Assembly (NCBI GenBank): GCA_020002185.1
Contig: CM034541.1
Coordinates: 32,056,861-32,120,860 of the forward strand
Direction of reading: 5' to 3'
Length of the DNA stretch: 64,000 nucleotides
Source: Paraescarpia echinospica
Taxonomy: Eukaryota > Annelida > Polychaeta > Sabellida > Siboglinidae
Part shown: piece by piece, positions 1-11,781 of the stretch
Layout of the letters: each line of letters begins with the position of its first letter
How positions within the stretch are numbered: the first letter of the stretch is position 1
The notes under the pieces: generated by a model
Told to the model about the DNA's origin: nothing
What the model saw: only the letters and a program-made list of their open reading frames with translations
Database searches by the model: none
Made by a program: the position numbers and the translations under genes

Positions 1-1088
1 TAACATTTACAAAATGGTTTGCGCTGTAAATGTAAAACAGGACGAGATAGAGACTAAAGTAGACTCTGTGACCAAGAAGGTCGAGCTATTGGAAAGAACG
101 ATGGAAACAAAGATGGATAAAAAATAACTCAGCTGAGAAGGGATCAGGAAGAACTGGAAAAGAGCAGAGCAAACCTGATAATATATGAGGTAGTGGAGCC
201 AAAAAGCGAAGACAGCAAGGAACGAAAAAGAGAGGACGAACGCAAAGTGGAATTACTATTTCAAAAGCTCCAAGTGCAAGTAACCGACATAAAATCGGTC
301 AGTCGACTGGGAAAGAAAAACAAAGGAAATGTTCGGCCAGTAAAGATAGTATTAAACAGTAAAAGCGACAAGATGACTGTCATGAACAGAGTTCAATCAC
401 TGAGGCGATATCAACAGAAGGATGATATCGAGATCCTGAAGGAAATACACATTGGCCCGAACATAACCCAGCGGCAAAGAGAGGAAAGAAGAGAGCTGAA
501 GAAGGAATTGGATAAGAGGAAGCAGGAAGGAGAAGATGATCTGATGATACGGAATGGCAGAGTTGTCAGAAAGAAGCCTTTTCGTAGGCAGGAAGAGCCA
601 TCAGACAAGAAAAGGACATAAATAAAACAATAAACATGTGGTGAAGAAAATGCAAGAAATAGAAACACTGAAAGAACATTCTGCACGTGCAACTGGAGAG
701 GATGAGGAAACACAGCAAACAGGAGCTGAACAAAGCTACACACGATCTGCGCCATCAGCACCGATTGCAAGCACAAACTGTATATACACAAATGTTGATT
801 CACCAATGAACAAGCTGCCTGAATTAAAAGCACAAGTGGCACAGACGCAACCAATGATAATAGGAATAACGGAGGTAAAACAAAAAACTGTAGATTCAAT
901 GTTAAGCCATGTGAACTTCACATTGAAGGATATGAAATGTTTTCTAATTTAGGGAAGAATGGAAGGGGGTATGCCTGTATGTGCACAATTCACTTAAACC
1001 CACAGAATGTAACATAAATGATGTTATATCTTTCGAGGAGTGTGTTTGGGTGGAGGTAAAACTAGACGGGAAAGACAAAAAAGATAAA
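1..1088 (+). mobile_element. 5' half of a CR1/jockey-like non-LTR retrotransposon, cut by the gap
   Basis: Two degenerate coding parts in a row. Positions about 20-621 give an ORF1-like protein: a coiled-coil stretch rich in E, K and R (broken by a stop near 127), then an RRM-like region starting near LIIYEVVEP, then a charged tail ending RNGRVVRKKPF and a stop at 619-621. From about 770 an endonuclease N-terminus reads CIYTNVDSPMNKLPEL and MIIGITEV, and after a frameshift near 940 continues with GRNGRGVCLYVHNSLKPTE and EECVWVEVKL. These are the first blocks of an APE-type endonuclease of ORF2. The rest is lost in the N gap. Clade is inferred from overall resemblance only; the element is decayed. 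Confidence 0.75.
193..621 (+). pseudogene. ORF1-like protein remnant (RRM-type, nucleic-acid binding) of the retroelement
   Basis: 142 codons from ATG to TAA, but the reading frame clearly begins further upstream (coiled-coil codons before 193), so the ATG is probably internal. Very basic and acidic mixed composition. The VKIVLNS segment followed by the charged helix after IGPNITQRQREERREL fits the RRM and C-terminal domain arrangement of L1-type ORF1 proteins. The family role is RNA chaperone and RNP formation; that is inference here. Confidence 0.55.
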
Positions 1089-2088
1089 NNNNNNNNNNNN
1101 NNNNNNNNNNNNNNNNNNNNNNNNNNNNNNNNNNNNNNNNNNNNNNNNNNNNNNNNNNNNNNNNNNNNNNNNNNNNNNNNNNNNNNNNNNNNNNNNNNNN
1201 NNNNNNNNNNNNNNNNNNNNNNNNNNNNNNNNNNNNNNNNNNNNNNNNNNNNNNNNNNNNNNNNNNNNNNNNNNNNNNNNNNNNNNNNNNNNNNNNNNNN
1301 NNNNNNNNNNNNNNNNNNNNNNNNNNNNNNNNNNNNNNNNNNNNNNNNNNNNNNNNNNNNNNNNNNNNNNNNNNNNNNNNNNNNNNNNNNNNNNNNNNNN
1401 NNNNNNNNNNNNNNNNNNNNNNNNNNNNNNNNNNNNNNNNNNNNNNNNNNNNNNNNNNNNNNNNNNNNNNNNNNNNNNNNNNNNNNNNNNNNNNNNNNNN
1501 NNNNNNNNNNNNNNNNNNNNNNNNNNNNNNNNNNNNNNNNNNNNNNNNNNNNNNNNNNNNNNNNNNNNNNNNNNNNNNNNNNNNNNNNNNNNNNNNNNNN
1601 NNNNNNNNNNNNNNNNNNNNNNNNNNNNNNNNNNNNNNNNNNNNNNNNNNNNNNNNNNNNNNNNNNNNNNNNNNNNNNNNNNNNNNNNNNNNNNNNNNNN
1701 NNNNNNNNNNNNNNNNNNNNNNNNNNNNNNNNNNNNNNNNNNNNNNNNNNNNNNNNNNNNNNNNNNNNNNNNNNNNNNNNNNNNNNNNNNNNNNNNNNNN
1801 NNNNNNNNNNNNNNNNNNNNNNNNNNNNNNNNNNNNNNNNNNNNNNNNNNNNNNNNNNNNNNNNNNNNNNNNNNNNNNNNNNNNNNNNNNNNNNNNNNNN
1901 NNNNNNNNNNNNNNNNNNNNNNNNNNNNNNNNNNNNNNNNNNNNNNNNNNNNNNNNNNNNNNNNNNNNNNNNNNNNNNNNNNNNNNNNNNNNNNNNNNNN
2001 NNNNNNNNNNNNNNNNNNNNNNNNNNNNNNNNNNNNNNNNNNNNNNNNNNNNNNNNNNNNNNNNNNNNNNNNNNNNNNNNNNNNNNNN
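1089..2088. other. Assembly gap, exactly 1000 N
   Basis: A run of 1000 N. The round number suggests a placeholder of unknown true length. It interrupts the retroelement on the left; simple repeat follows on the right. Confidence 0.99.
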
Positions 2089-2585
2089 GGAGGGAGGGAG
2101 GGAGGGAGGGAGGGAGGGAGCGAGGGAGAAACATATAGAAAGACTGACATACATACAGAGAGACACAGACAGAGAGACAGAGAGCGGCATATCGATAGAG
2201 CGACAGAGGGGCAGAACGAGAGAACTAGAGAATAAGAGAATGAGACAGCTAGAGAGCGATAGAGCAATAGAACGAGAGAACGATTAAGCAAGAGAGCGAT
2301 AGATCGATGCAGAGCAAGGAGACAGATAGATAGAGCGACAGAATGAGAGAGCGAGAGACTAATAGAGCTACGGAGAGACAGGGTGACAGAATGAAAGAGT
2401 GAAAGAAAGACAGAGAGGAAGAAAGTCAGAGTGATATAGCGAAAGAGCAACGGACAGAAAGAGAGACAAAGAGACAGGGAGACAAAAGAAACAGATAGAT
2501 ACAGCGATGGAGAGATATAGAGAGACAGAGTGATAGCGCGACATAGCCACTAAGACAGAACGACATAGCGACATATAGAGAGTGG
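2089..2585 (+). repeat. Purine-rich degenerate (GGGA)n / (GAGA, GACA)n simple repeat
   Basis: Begins at the gap edge with perfect GGAG tetranucleotides (2089-2120) and decays into irregular GAGA, GACA and GATA motifs until about 2585. Long reading frames across it are repeat artefacts. The repeat is a likely reason for the assembly gap. Confidence 0.9.
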
Positions 2586-4429
2586 GGTTTAACTAGGAAT
2601 TGCTTAGTGTTCCCTGGCGAAGTGGCTACCGACGCCCAAAACCGAAGATGCTAGTGTTTAATGTTTTAATCGACATGAATGCCAACTTTGTTTGTAATTA
2701 ACATTCATTTCTTTTTTTATAATGATTTCTGCTACAGGCAGGACGTAGTGTTTATACCCAATTGGTGGTGGGATAGAAACTAGCGCCTGTCACTATAATC
2801 CGGAATCAGTCAGAGCCTGACCAATACGATATAAACTCTGTCTATGACCACCGTTACTATGGGAAATTTTTATGGAAAATTCCATTCCGCGATGAAGAGT
2901 AGGCCTATATAGTTATTTTAAATATTCCCGGAAGACTACATATAACGGGATCTGCACAAACAATGTTCCACTACACTAAAAAATATAATTCTGTTCACTG
3001 CTTAATATGTACGATAATGATAATATATAAACGGGAAAGGCATTCCGTAAGGACAGACGGTGACTCCCAAAGAGAACAGAGGCGATGAAATACCGAGTCC
3101 GAACAAAAAGAGGCTGACGAAAGTGGAACAGGAAAAAGGATGAGAAGGACTAACAATACAGGGAAATGTCAGCCGCTAAGGCTAAGTGGGAAAAGGGCAA
3201 GAATTAAAGCAGTGCCGCTTGTGCAATAAGTATTCGACTTCATACGTCAACGCTGGTTGTTCTTGCTATTCGGAGGATGTCGCCGGCAAGCATGCTCATT
3301 GTGAATTTTCCGTTCAAATTATGCTAGAAGCAAAACAAATAATTCGTCAACATTACGGGCGTAACTGCCTTTTAACTGGACAATCATCTCCATTTAAATT
3401 TCTATGGAGCTTAATGCATCGTAAACTGAGTTTTAAGTTAGCACTCTCCGTGCTGTGACAAAACAAATATACGAAGCGATCTTCCCCAGAGGTTGAGATG
3501 TAAACAAACCCTTTGGTGTCAACTAAAACGACTATCTATTTGCAATGGACTGTCTTCATAAAAACGCAACATATAGTCCATTCGTTTTTGTGTAGGAGTT
3601 TAACTATTCCCTCTGTCAGGTATGTGTATGGCTACGTGCTAATTAAATAAATGTGTCGCAAGAGGAAAGGTTATAATTATGTGAGAGAAAGAGCAAATGT
3701 GATAGGGCGCGTGTAGGCATGCACATTAAAAGGTGACAGCGCGCGTGTAGACATACACATTAATGCACACAGACAAAGGTTGATAGCGTGAACGCCATAA
3801 TGTGATATCATCACAGTTGCAGATGTCTATTTCTTATTCTTTATGACAATCTGACCGCTTTAGCCATAATTGATAGAGCATTTTTACCTAAGTGTTTAAT
3901 AAAATTATGTAACGTGACGTACGCTATGACAAACTGGTAGTTTACAAAATTGTTAAACGGGATTTGTTTCCGCAACAGACATATGATACTGGTAAAAAAC
4001 ATTATAAATTAAACACCACGCGAGACCACATGACCAGTGATAGTTGGTTGATTATTGGACTTTTTGTAATATGGGTGGGATTACGCTCGTACGTGTGGGC
4101 AACCGTGACATACCAAGCTGTTAAGCATGGCTCTCAAGTTTTTGTTAAATAAATATTCATAAAGGTTTGTTTAGATTGTCGTCTATCCTCATTCGCATGG
4201 CCCAAGGGAGAACATGTTTTGTCATAACTAACATACACACACACGCGCGCACACACATACGCACGCTCATGCACGCATCATCAAGTCTAAATAACCCGTG
4301 ATCAAAAAAATTGTAATAACATGCAAGTAAAAAGGAAAAAACTGTAAACACATATTGTTAGATCAAAATCCACGAGTGTAACGTTTGGCATATATAACAA
4401 CCGCGAAAATAAACTATATAAAATAAATT
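2586..4429. other. Stretch without recognised gene
   Basis: AT-rich sequence with no convincing exon. Reading frames at 3186-3458 (90 codons) and 3964-4152 (62 codons) have no recognisable domain and no obvious splice context. A short tandem duplication occurs at about 3706-3765, where a GCGCGTGTA unit followed by CAT-CACATTA appears twice, about 34 bp apart. Confidence 0.5.
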
Positions 4430-4515
4430 ACAAGACACGTAAAGGTATGTTCCCAATGGTATGTTCTTATATACCGCAGTATCCAGTCCTTGGGACTGCT
4501 CAAAGGACATGAGTT
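4430..4515 (-). repeat. SINE 3'-tail remnant
   Basis: The stretch around 4465-4505 (CAGTATCCAG, then GGGACTGCTCAAAG) matches the 3' part of the better preserved SINE at 53130-53468, in the same orientation. No tRNA-like head remains. Confidence 0.45.
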
Positions 4516-5715
4516 TTATCTGATGCAAAATTCGTGCATTTGCTATTTTTATTATCTCATTCAAATTTGACATGCTGCTTTGGTCACATATATAGCTTTT
4601 AAGGCGTTCCAAATGTTTTTGTTTAACTAGTTCATGAGCCACACAAAATGTGATTCTCAAATTGAAGGACTAATTCCCACTATGATTTTTAATTATTCCA
4701 ATATATGATGTGTCCGAAAATGGGTGATGGACATTTCAGAAGCGTAGCTTATTACCTTTATGGACGCCTTCTTTCAACATGGCTGCCATTTTCAAGCTAT
4801 TCAAAACTCACATCCTACAGCAAAATCTAGTGATTGGATCTTACAGTTGTATAAAAAAAGATGTTCGTATTAAAATTCCGTATACGGCAATACTACTATC
4901 ATCTTTCAATTATCGTTATTAGCAAAAATACAAGGTAAAATGTCAAGGAAAACGAAAACAAATTGCATTTTTTCACAATATTTTTAGGTTTGTAACGTTT
5001 TAAAAACAAATGATCCATTTTTTACTTTGGTATGAAACGTTATGCAATTGGCTATATTTAAGTCATTTTATATGTCTTCTGTACTGCTTCTATGTGTTGT
5101 CGGCACATCAAAATGTTAACGTACCCCCATCCGGTGTCTGTAAACTGGAACACTGTCATACAGACTTAATTTACCTCTTACCACAAAACGGCTTGGCAGA
5201 TTTGCATAATAGTTTGTATGAATACGTAAACCTATATGTTCTACGCATCCATGACGTACGAAACAGAACAAAGAAATTGTGCATTTATTTGCACGATTTA
5301 TTAACATAATGACTTATCCAGAAGCCGTACCAACCATCAGCTTATAAATGATATGTCGAAACTTCTGCCTTCGAATATTCATAGTCAATAAAATATGTAA
5401 ATAAAATGTTATGATCGGCAATTACGTATTGTGATGCACATAATATGTTTCCAAACGTATGGCCAAAAATCATAGCCTAACAATACTTTTAAAAGTGACG
5501 CCGCATTAATTAATTTAACCGCCTTTTGCATTAGCATGTGCTTAGTTTGGTTCAGCTGTTATACTGGGTAACTAGGCGTAACTTCTAGTTAACTAAAATA
5601 TTTTCCAACAAATGTTACACGTAAAACACACAGAAAATACCTAGAATTAATTTTAGACAGAAGTAATAATTAGTAAATTAATTTATAAGTATTTCGTACT
5701 AATAAACTAATTCTG
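4516..5715. other. Stretch without recognised gene
   Basis: AT-rich. The 99-codon frame at 5010-5309 has a hydrophobic start but no family resemblance, and I do not call it a gene. No repeat structure stands out. Confidence 0.45.
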
Positions 5716-6907
5716 TTACGGTTCCGCGTTAACAGCATCAACAGCACAGAGCAGCACAGGGAGAAGCTGGTTAGTCGAATAATTTTCATTATCTGTGAAG
5801 AGGAATGCTTCAAACCTACGGGAGAGGCACGTAAAGGTCCAGTCCGTCAGACGCAGCCACGTCAGATGCAGCTTCGGACGCCCGAAGTCCAGTTTGTATC
5901 TACAAACACTATCATGCTGCAGTGAATTATCAGCGTTTTGTCCATCATGCAATTGAAGATCCTTGTTGGCCATTTCTTCAATTATTTTAGACCAATGCGA
6001 TTTCGCCGAATGGGTAACCTCGTAGGAAATGTTGATACATAATTGGACACACTTTTCAAACTGTGTCATCAATGCATTATACACATGTAGGCGCCTTGCG
6101 TAGTTCATCTTGCCCAAAGCGAGGCACCGGAGAGTCACTTTTTGGGTGCATGCAAAGTAAACCTCGCAACAGCCCAGGCAGCATGCTCACCATATAGTTG
6201 TACGTAATCCAGAACCGTGCCAGACGATCACGATGTTAACGCAGAACATCCAGGCAGGATCAGTGTACATATACATCCGATCACGGAAACAACAACAGTT
6301 TCGTGAGAGGTGTTCGTATAAAAGCAATACTCTGCAGTATGTGAAAGGTATTGTTAAACTTGGGACACTCGTCAGGATGATCCAACTCCACCCATTCCTG
6401 GAATCCTTTCCATGCGAGTCACATCAAAGTTTCATATGGATATTGCCCATCAAGAGAACAATTCTCCATTAGTGGTTGGGATGCTTCAACATTATTATGG
6501 TTGCCTTTGCGAACATAGTAGAACTGTGCAACGTTTTCAAGCTGAAGGAGTACATTATGTCCAAGGCGTTGCGTAACATTTCTTGGACAGTCGACAGTTT
6601 TGCATATTGTTTCATATTGGGCAAGTAGCCCATAACATCTTCCAACTGAACATGTTCTCTTGTGATTATGTTGAATGCAATCCATGAGCTTATTTTCTGA
6701 TCGGACGGATCCAGCAAAAGAGTTACTCCGCTGTGCTGATGATGCTGCATCTGCAAGGGGTCCAGATAAATCAACTGATTTGACTGTAGGTGAGCATCTA
6801 TCCCCAACGTTGTACACTGGAAGCAATTTCCAAGATAACTGGATTGATTGCTTCTCGTCTGTCTTAGCAACAGTAAATATTGTCTGACTCAGCATGCACG
6901 TCAACAA
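5716..6907 (-). pseudogene. Remnant of a large uncharacterised multicopy protein, C-terminal part
   Basis: Reading on the minus strand, fragments in more than one frame appear in order. At about 6870-6470 there is a part with SSWIAFNIITREHV, VMGYLPNMKQ and STVQEMLRNALDIM. At about 6138-5716 there is a part with ALGKMNYARRLHVYNALM and SHWSKIIEEM. From memory these blocks follow the order seen in the C-terminal half of a long uncharacterised protein family that is abundant in cnidarian and mollusc genomes (blocks like GYLP and an NYA-R-Y-like motif). Frameshifts and stops separate them. The 7541-9217 remnant has the equivalent of the first block, so this is a second copy rather than its continuation. 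Family assignment is inference. Confidence 0.4.
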
Positions 6908-6918
6908 CTTTAGTCTAG

Positions 6919-7198
6919 TGGGAAGAGGGGGTATCGTGCACCCCCCCGGAAATCAACTTCTAATCGGCGTCTCTAGATCGGACAAAATGCGTAGAAAACG
7001 ATGAGCTATGTTAACAAGTCGTCCGGATGTCCAACGTATCATTTTTTATGCAAATCAGTGCCGCCATTACCGAAAAAATCTAAGGTGACTAAACACATGT
7101 TTTGAGGGTCAAAGATCATAATAAAACTATTCTTGAAGTGACCACACGTGTCCGTGGCATTGTAGTATACAAATTCGTGCCGCCATTACCGAAAAATC
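6919..7198 (+). repeat. Left terminal inverted repeat of the 6919-10981 element
   Basis: Matches the reverse complement of 10650-10981 through landmarks in the same order: GGGGGTATCGTGCAC, GGAAATCAACTTCTAATCG, AAAACGATGAGCTATGTTAA, GTGCCGCCATTACCG, GATCATAATAAAACTATT and GACCACACGTGTCC. It is about 50 bp shorter than the right copy because of an internal indel. Confidence 0.85.
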
Positions 7199-7540
7199 TA
7201 TTAAACAAATGTATATTGCAGATAAGTTGAGAGAGGGTTTTTGAGTAAATTTTGGGGTCAATTCAAGGTGTTTTAAATACAGAAATTATACTAAATTAAT
7301 TTATTAACTCATTTATTGAAGTAGGTTATAACAGAACAGAAGACGTCTTCAAACATTGCAAGGGAAGTGTTCTCCACTATCAGATCCATCACTCATCATC
7401 ACTTTCAATGAAACCGTCAAAGTAAAACATGTCCTCTTCTTCCTCTTCCTCCTCCTCCTTCTTTAAGGGTTTCGACGAGGTGATCTCGATTGCAAGACTG
7501 GGTCATACTGAGATGCGCAGCGGGGTATGCGATGGAGATG

Positions 7541-9217
7541 TTATCCTCCTCGGCGAATCGCTCCATTAACAGTCTCTCCATTGGGTAGGGCTTTCAAACA
7601 GACTCCCAGATCGAATGTATTCAGGACCCACTTCTGACCCACCTCAGCCGTAGCTACCTCCGAGCGCTCCAGTAGCTCGCGAACAACTGTGTTGTCAGTG
7701 ATCGGTTGATGGATGGGCGTGAGGTAGTCCACTGTTGATTTTCAGGGCGGGGGCGTCCCGGGTGCAGAGGTGAAACCCCGTAGTCCAGGCACGGGCTGCT
7801 TGCCGCTGCTTCTGATATACCTGCTGAAGAGTCAGACGTCGTTCTGTGCAGGGGGTGTGAATGATGAGCCATCGGGAAACTTTGGGCCAACGCGAGTGAA
7901 ATGCAAGGGTGGGAGAGTTTGTGGTTTGTTGACTTTCAGGCTACGCTGTTGCGACTTGTCGACGATAGGCAGCGTTCGGACCTTGGGGCTCTCGAACCCA
8001 GGCCTGACCTCCTGCACCATGATTCCCCCAGCACTGTTGACAATGTTTGCTGCCGTGCACATCCGTAGTGGTTTTTTCAAGTTGTCACACGCGCAGTGGA
8101 ATACGACGTTGCCCTGTCCCGTCACGATTTGGGGCATCAGATAGGTTGAGGCTTCGTCCTGGGCCTTGGCCAGGGAAGTTTCCAACTGCAAGCCAAAATT
8201 TTAGCTCTCAGAGTGGCCAAGCTTGTGCAATATCATGGTGAGCTGCTTGCTTCGGAACAAGTGCTTGACAGTCAAACACAGAAGCACGTGTTTTGGTAAC
8301 TTACATTTTCTATCCGACACTGCACGGCACAGGTCTTGCCCGATGGAGAATACCAGACACTCTTTTCGCTCGTCTCCACGCTTTCCTTGCCGGCCATAGC
8401 CATGCTGAGGAACCGAATGAGATCTGGAGGTAGGAGCGTTTCAGGACTGAGCTCCATGTCGTCGGCTGTTGATGGCCACGGTAGGCCTTCGGACTCTCTG
8501 AAAGCCCGTAGAATATTACGACGAAGAGAGAGAGCGACGTCTTGGTTATTGTCTGCGCTTCCGAGAATGTAAGCTCGTGTAAGAGCATTAGAAACGGTGA
8601 TATTCGAGCAGTACACGAGCCAGAATGAAATGGCATCAGCTTTGTCATGATCGACCTTCGTGAAATAGACATGATCATTGATTGGGTCATTCTGTAGGCG
8701 TTTCAGTAGTTTCTTAGCGCGATAGGCCGAGCTCTCGTATCCATTCCGTTTCATTTCGTCGACATAGAGCAAGCGCAAGGAAGATAGCGGTAGGACCTCA
8801 TTCTGCTGGACGGCATGAGTCCGATGGGCGGCTGACATGCGAGCATGCTCGGTATCCTTTGCTCCTTCGGCTCTGCGAATCCCGCGATCGTAGTTAGCGA
8901 ACGCTGTGCTGAAAGATATCAAGCATGATGTGTGGTGTTTGGCCTCACCAGTAAAGAGGTCTTTGTTTTTCACCTGTCGATGCAGTCGAACTAGACCCAT
9001 TTTCTCGGCCCGTGATTCGATTTGCTCCCATGCATTTTCTCTGTTCTTCCAAGACGAGAAGTCTCCAGCTCGCTCAGTTTTGCGATCACCATCTTTGATC
9101 TCTACTTTGTCACAGAAAATGCACTCTGGTGGGAAGATGGGTCCAGCGGAACCCGCTGAAGACAATTTACGAGGGGAGTGATGCCGTTGCGAGGTTGATC
9201 CTTCGGGATCTGTATCA
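7541..9217 (-). pseudogene. Broken multi-exon gene of a large uncharacterised, element-borne protein family
   Basis: Minus-strand order. The first exon, about 9217-8306, has a CxxC-like start (PPECIFCDK), then EAKHHTSCLISF (an H-x3-C), then a long helical part with DHVYFTKVDHDKADAISFW. It ends at IEN followed by a good donor (GTAAGT). A second exon begins at 8190 after a pyrimidine-rich acceptor (LETSLAKAQDEAS) and continues with QGNVVFHCACDNLKK, stopping at 7832. A third block, 7732-7541, reads TVVRELLERSEVATAEVGQK and LNTFDLGVCLKALP, then is lost. There is no ATG at the start of the first exon, so an upstream exon is likely. Cys/His spacing suggests a zinc-binding N-terminus. The family is recalled as long uncharacterised proteins of marine invertebrates; function unknown. 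Truncation and frame breaks indicate a dead copy. Confidence 0.5.
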
Positions 9218-9397
9218 TTTCCCAGAAGATTTAACAAGATTTAACAGTACAGCGCTGATAACACTGACGGTAATACCCAACACTTTCCAGGTTATTGGGG
9301 AGAGTTGTAGGGATCCGGTCGCACACTGATTGCATACGATATGGGGACTCATGTGATTGGTGGATACGTAGGTCCCGGATCTTATGAAGCTGCTGTA

Positions 9398-9640
9398 GTT
9401 TTTCATTTGCAGTTCCTTTTATTTCACTGAGGGGTGTAAAACAACCATGATCAGACATGGATAGCCAAATGAAGGATGCATGTATGCGGAGAGTGTTTGG
9501 TGGCTGCAGGATCTGCGCTCCGGTTACTTTTTCTTTTGGGCATGATGACGTAATGTCCACTTCTACAACCATTGTTTATCTGGAATGAGAAATAGAAGTC
9601 ACCATTAATATTAAGACTAACAATAAAACATTAAAATAAC
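9398..9640 (+). repeat. Direct repeat, copy 1 (partner 10366-10610)
   Basis: About 240 bp starting TTGCAGTTCCTTTT and ending near AACATTAAAATAACACC, repeated about 970 bp downstream with roughly 10 percent differences. The shared small minus-strand frame beginning MVVEVDI is a product of the duplication; whether it was ever coding is unclear. Confidence 0.85.
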
Positions 9641-9863
9641 ACCAATTGTGAAATTGTTGCCCTAAAAAAAACCTCTGTCAACTTATTTGCAATTATTTTC
9701 GGTAATGCTGGCACTTTAGAATTTATATATTGACATGTTACAGTGACCTTTGCTGGAATAACAGTAAATAGACATATTTTCATTTCCATATAAATTATAA
9801 TGTGTTTTTTTCTAGGGAATCTGGCCAAAACAAAGTGATATATTGGTGAGATAACAGCTGCTG

Positions 9864-9947
<84 letters not shown>
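9864..9947 (+). repeat. (TG)n microsatellite
   Basis: Uninterrupted TG dinucleotides over about 84 bp, inside the TIR element. Confidence 0.97.
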
Positions 9948-9948
<1 letters not shown>

Positions 9949-10365
9949 AAGCATTCAGGACGCGACCTTTCCTGTGTAACCACCGAGGAAGTGAAGGTTT
10001 CAAAAAGAGCTGTGAGCATACAGCGACTGGCTAACCAAATAACTCAGATCGAAGACAGACGACCACCTTGACTTACCCAGTGAAGAGTCGTCAATCTTCG
10101 TATTTAGTTTCATCAGAATTAATCACGATATTCGGGAAACCGGAGTTGGTTGAATATCATAATAAATTACACGTTGTTCAGGACACCGGAGAGTATCAAC
10201 GAATGTTCTCATTCGTTTTCGTTGACGTTATAATTATTTGTTGTATCTGTCGAGGCCAATAAAACAGTTGCATAAATAGGCCACGCTAGAGGCGACACAC
10301 GAACGCGTTATTTTATACTCGCTAGGGGACGATTACGTCGAATGTCGAAGATATTGTCGCGAACT

Positions 10366-10610
10366 TGCAGTTCCTTTTTTTTCACTGATGGGTGTAAAAC
10401 GACCATGATCAGATATGGATACCACATGAAGGATGCATGTAAGCGGAGAGTGTTTGGTGGCTGCAGGATCTGCGCTCCTGTCATTTTTTCATTTGGGCAT
10501 GATGGCTTAATGTCCACTTCTACCACCACTTTTCATCTGGAATTGGAAATAGAAGTCACCTTTGGTATTAAGACTAATACAAAACATTAAAATAACACCA
10601 TTTTTTTAAT
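10366..10610 (+). repeat. Direct repeat, copy 2 (partner 9398-9640)
   Basis: Second copy of the ~240-bp segment, with shared marks such as GATGCATGTA, GAGAGTGTTTGGTGGCTGCA and TTGGGCATGATG. It lies just inside the right terminal inverted repeat, so it may be a subterminal part of the element that was duplicated. Confidence 0.85.
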
Positions 10611-10649
10611 TATTGCCCTCAAAAACCACCATATATATATATATATCTC

Positions 10650-10981
10650 GATTTTTCGGTAATGGCGGCACGAATTGGCATACTAGTGTGCAATGGACAC
10701 GTGTGGTCACTTCAATAATAGTTTTATTATGATCTTTGACCCTCCAAACATGTGTCTAGACATCTTATTTGTTCAGTTATCTGCAATATTGGCTGATATA
10801 TAGTGAAACATAGATTTTTCGATTTTTTTCGGTAATGGCGGCACTGATTTGCATAAAAATGATACGTGGGACATCTGGACGACTTTTTAACATAGCTCAT
10901 CGTTTTCTACGTATTTGTTCCAATCTAGAGTCGTCGATTAGAAGTTGATTTCCGGGGGGTGCACGATACCCCCTCTTCCGA
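10650..10981 (-). repeat. Right terminal inverted repeat of the 6919-10981 element
   Basis: Reverse-complement partner of 6919-7198. It carries an extra segment (about 10755-10825) with an ATTTTTCGATTTTTTTCGG run near the inner subterminal motif. Both copies of the CGGTAATGGCGGCAC motif are present. Confidence 0.85.
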
Positions 10982-11343
10982 CTAGACTACTTTGAGTGGA
11001 GAACGTTCCTCCTTCATTCAGTCAGCCATTCCTCCTGCCTATTGGTGCTGTCGAACGCCAACATTGTTGGTATGGAAAGAGGTATATTTGGAAGAACGTG
11101 GAACGTAATTACTGTCAATTCGTAAATAATTTGATAGTTTATCAATGCACAGCGCTATGTCAAATTCTTCCAGATCCAAGTAAGAGTACCCACGCCAACC
11201 TGTTAACGCGAGCAGAACCGCCCTCATTTGCACTGAGAAAGACCCGAAGAAATGTATGTAGAGATGGCGGAACATCAACATAATTAGTCAGTTCGAAACA
11301 CCATTACCGCTGCCTCAAAGTAATTTGATTCGATTATCTCTGT

Positions 11344-11344
<1 letters not shown>

Positions 11345-11416
<72 letters not shown>

Positions 11417-11470
11417 CAGAGACAGAGACAGAGACAGAGACAGAGACAGAGACAGAGATAGAGAGAGGGG
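11345..11470 (+). repeat. (GA)n / (GAGACA)n microsatellite
   Basis: GA-rich tract that becomes a regular GAGACA hexamer array from about 11396 to 11457. Confidence 0.95.
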
Positions 11471-11637
11471 AAGGGATACTACGTTTAACATTTAGCTGAT
11501 TTGCAGGGAATAATGCCTCTCACGATGTTATAACGGCCACACCAACCACACTCGTTGATATACGGGACACATTCAGCGGTTCTTAATCCCTGGGTTCCGC
11601 CCCACAATTGATTCGTCAAGCCATTTTGAATGGGTCG

Positions 11638-11708
11638 CCAGACAGACAGACATATAGGCAAACAGACAGACAGACCGACAGACAGACAGACAGACAGACA
11701 GACATACC

Positions 11709-11780
<72 letters not shown>
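11638..11780 (+). repeat. (GACA)n tetranucleotide microsatellite
   Basis: About 36 GACA units with a few substitutions. Overlapping frames reading TDRQ or CLSV on either strand are artefacts of this tract. Confidence 0.97.

Positions 11781-11781
<1 letters not shown>

Larger units (their letters stand above)
6919..10981. mobile_element. Transposon-like element with ~0.3-kb terminal inverted repeats
   Basis: The first ~280 bp (6919-7198) recur as reverse complement at 10650-10981. Both ends begin T(G/C)GGAAGAGGGGGTAT and each is preceded by CTAG (6915-6918 and 10982-10985), a possible but palindromic, hence ambiguous, 4-bp target duplication. Each end holds two copies of a CGGTAATGGCGGCAC motif. 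Inside lie a minus-strand broken gene (7541-9217), a duplicated ~240-bp segment and a long (TG)n tract. The structure is that of a DNA transposon with long TIRs. The superfamily is not recognised, and the internal protein is not shown to be a transposase. Confidence 0.65.

Noticed and set aside
944..2450. Very long open frames across 1089-2088 and 21545-23055
   Set aside because: They consist mainly of undefined codons from the N gaps.
3186..3458. 90-codon frame with several Cys residues (CRLCNKYS, GCSCYSED)
   Set aside because: Cys spacing fits no zinc-finger I know, no splice or neighbour support, and codons look random.
9226..9247. Two AATCTTGTTA-like units just upstream of the exon at 9217, matching the CR1 tail
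   Set aside because: No CR1 3' sequence adjoins them; short enough to be chance or a worn solo tail.
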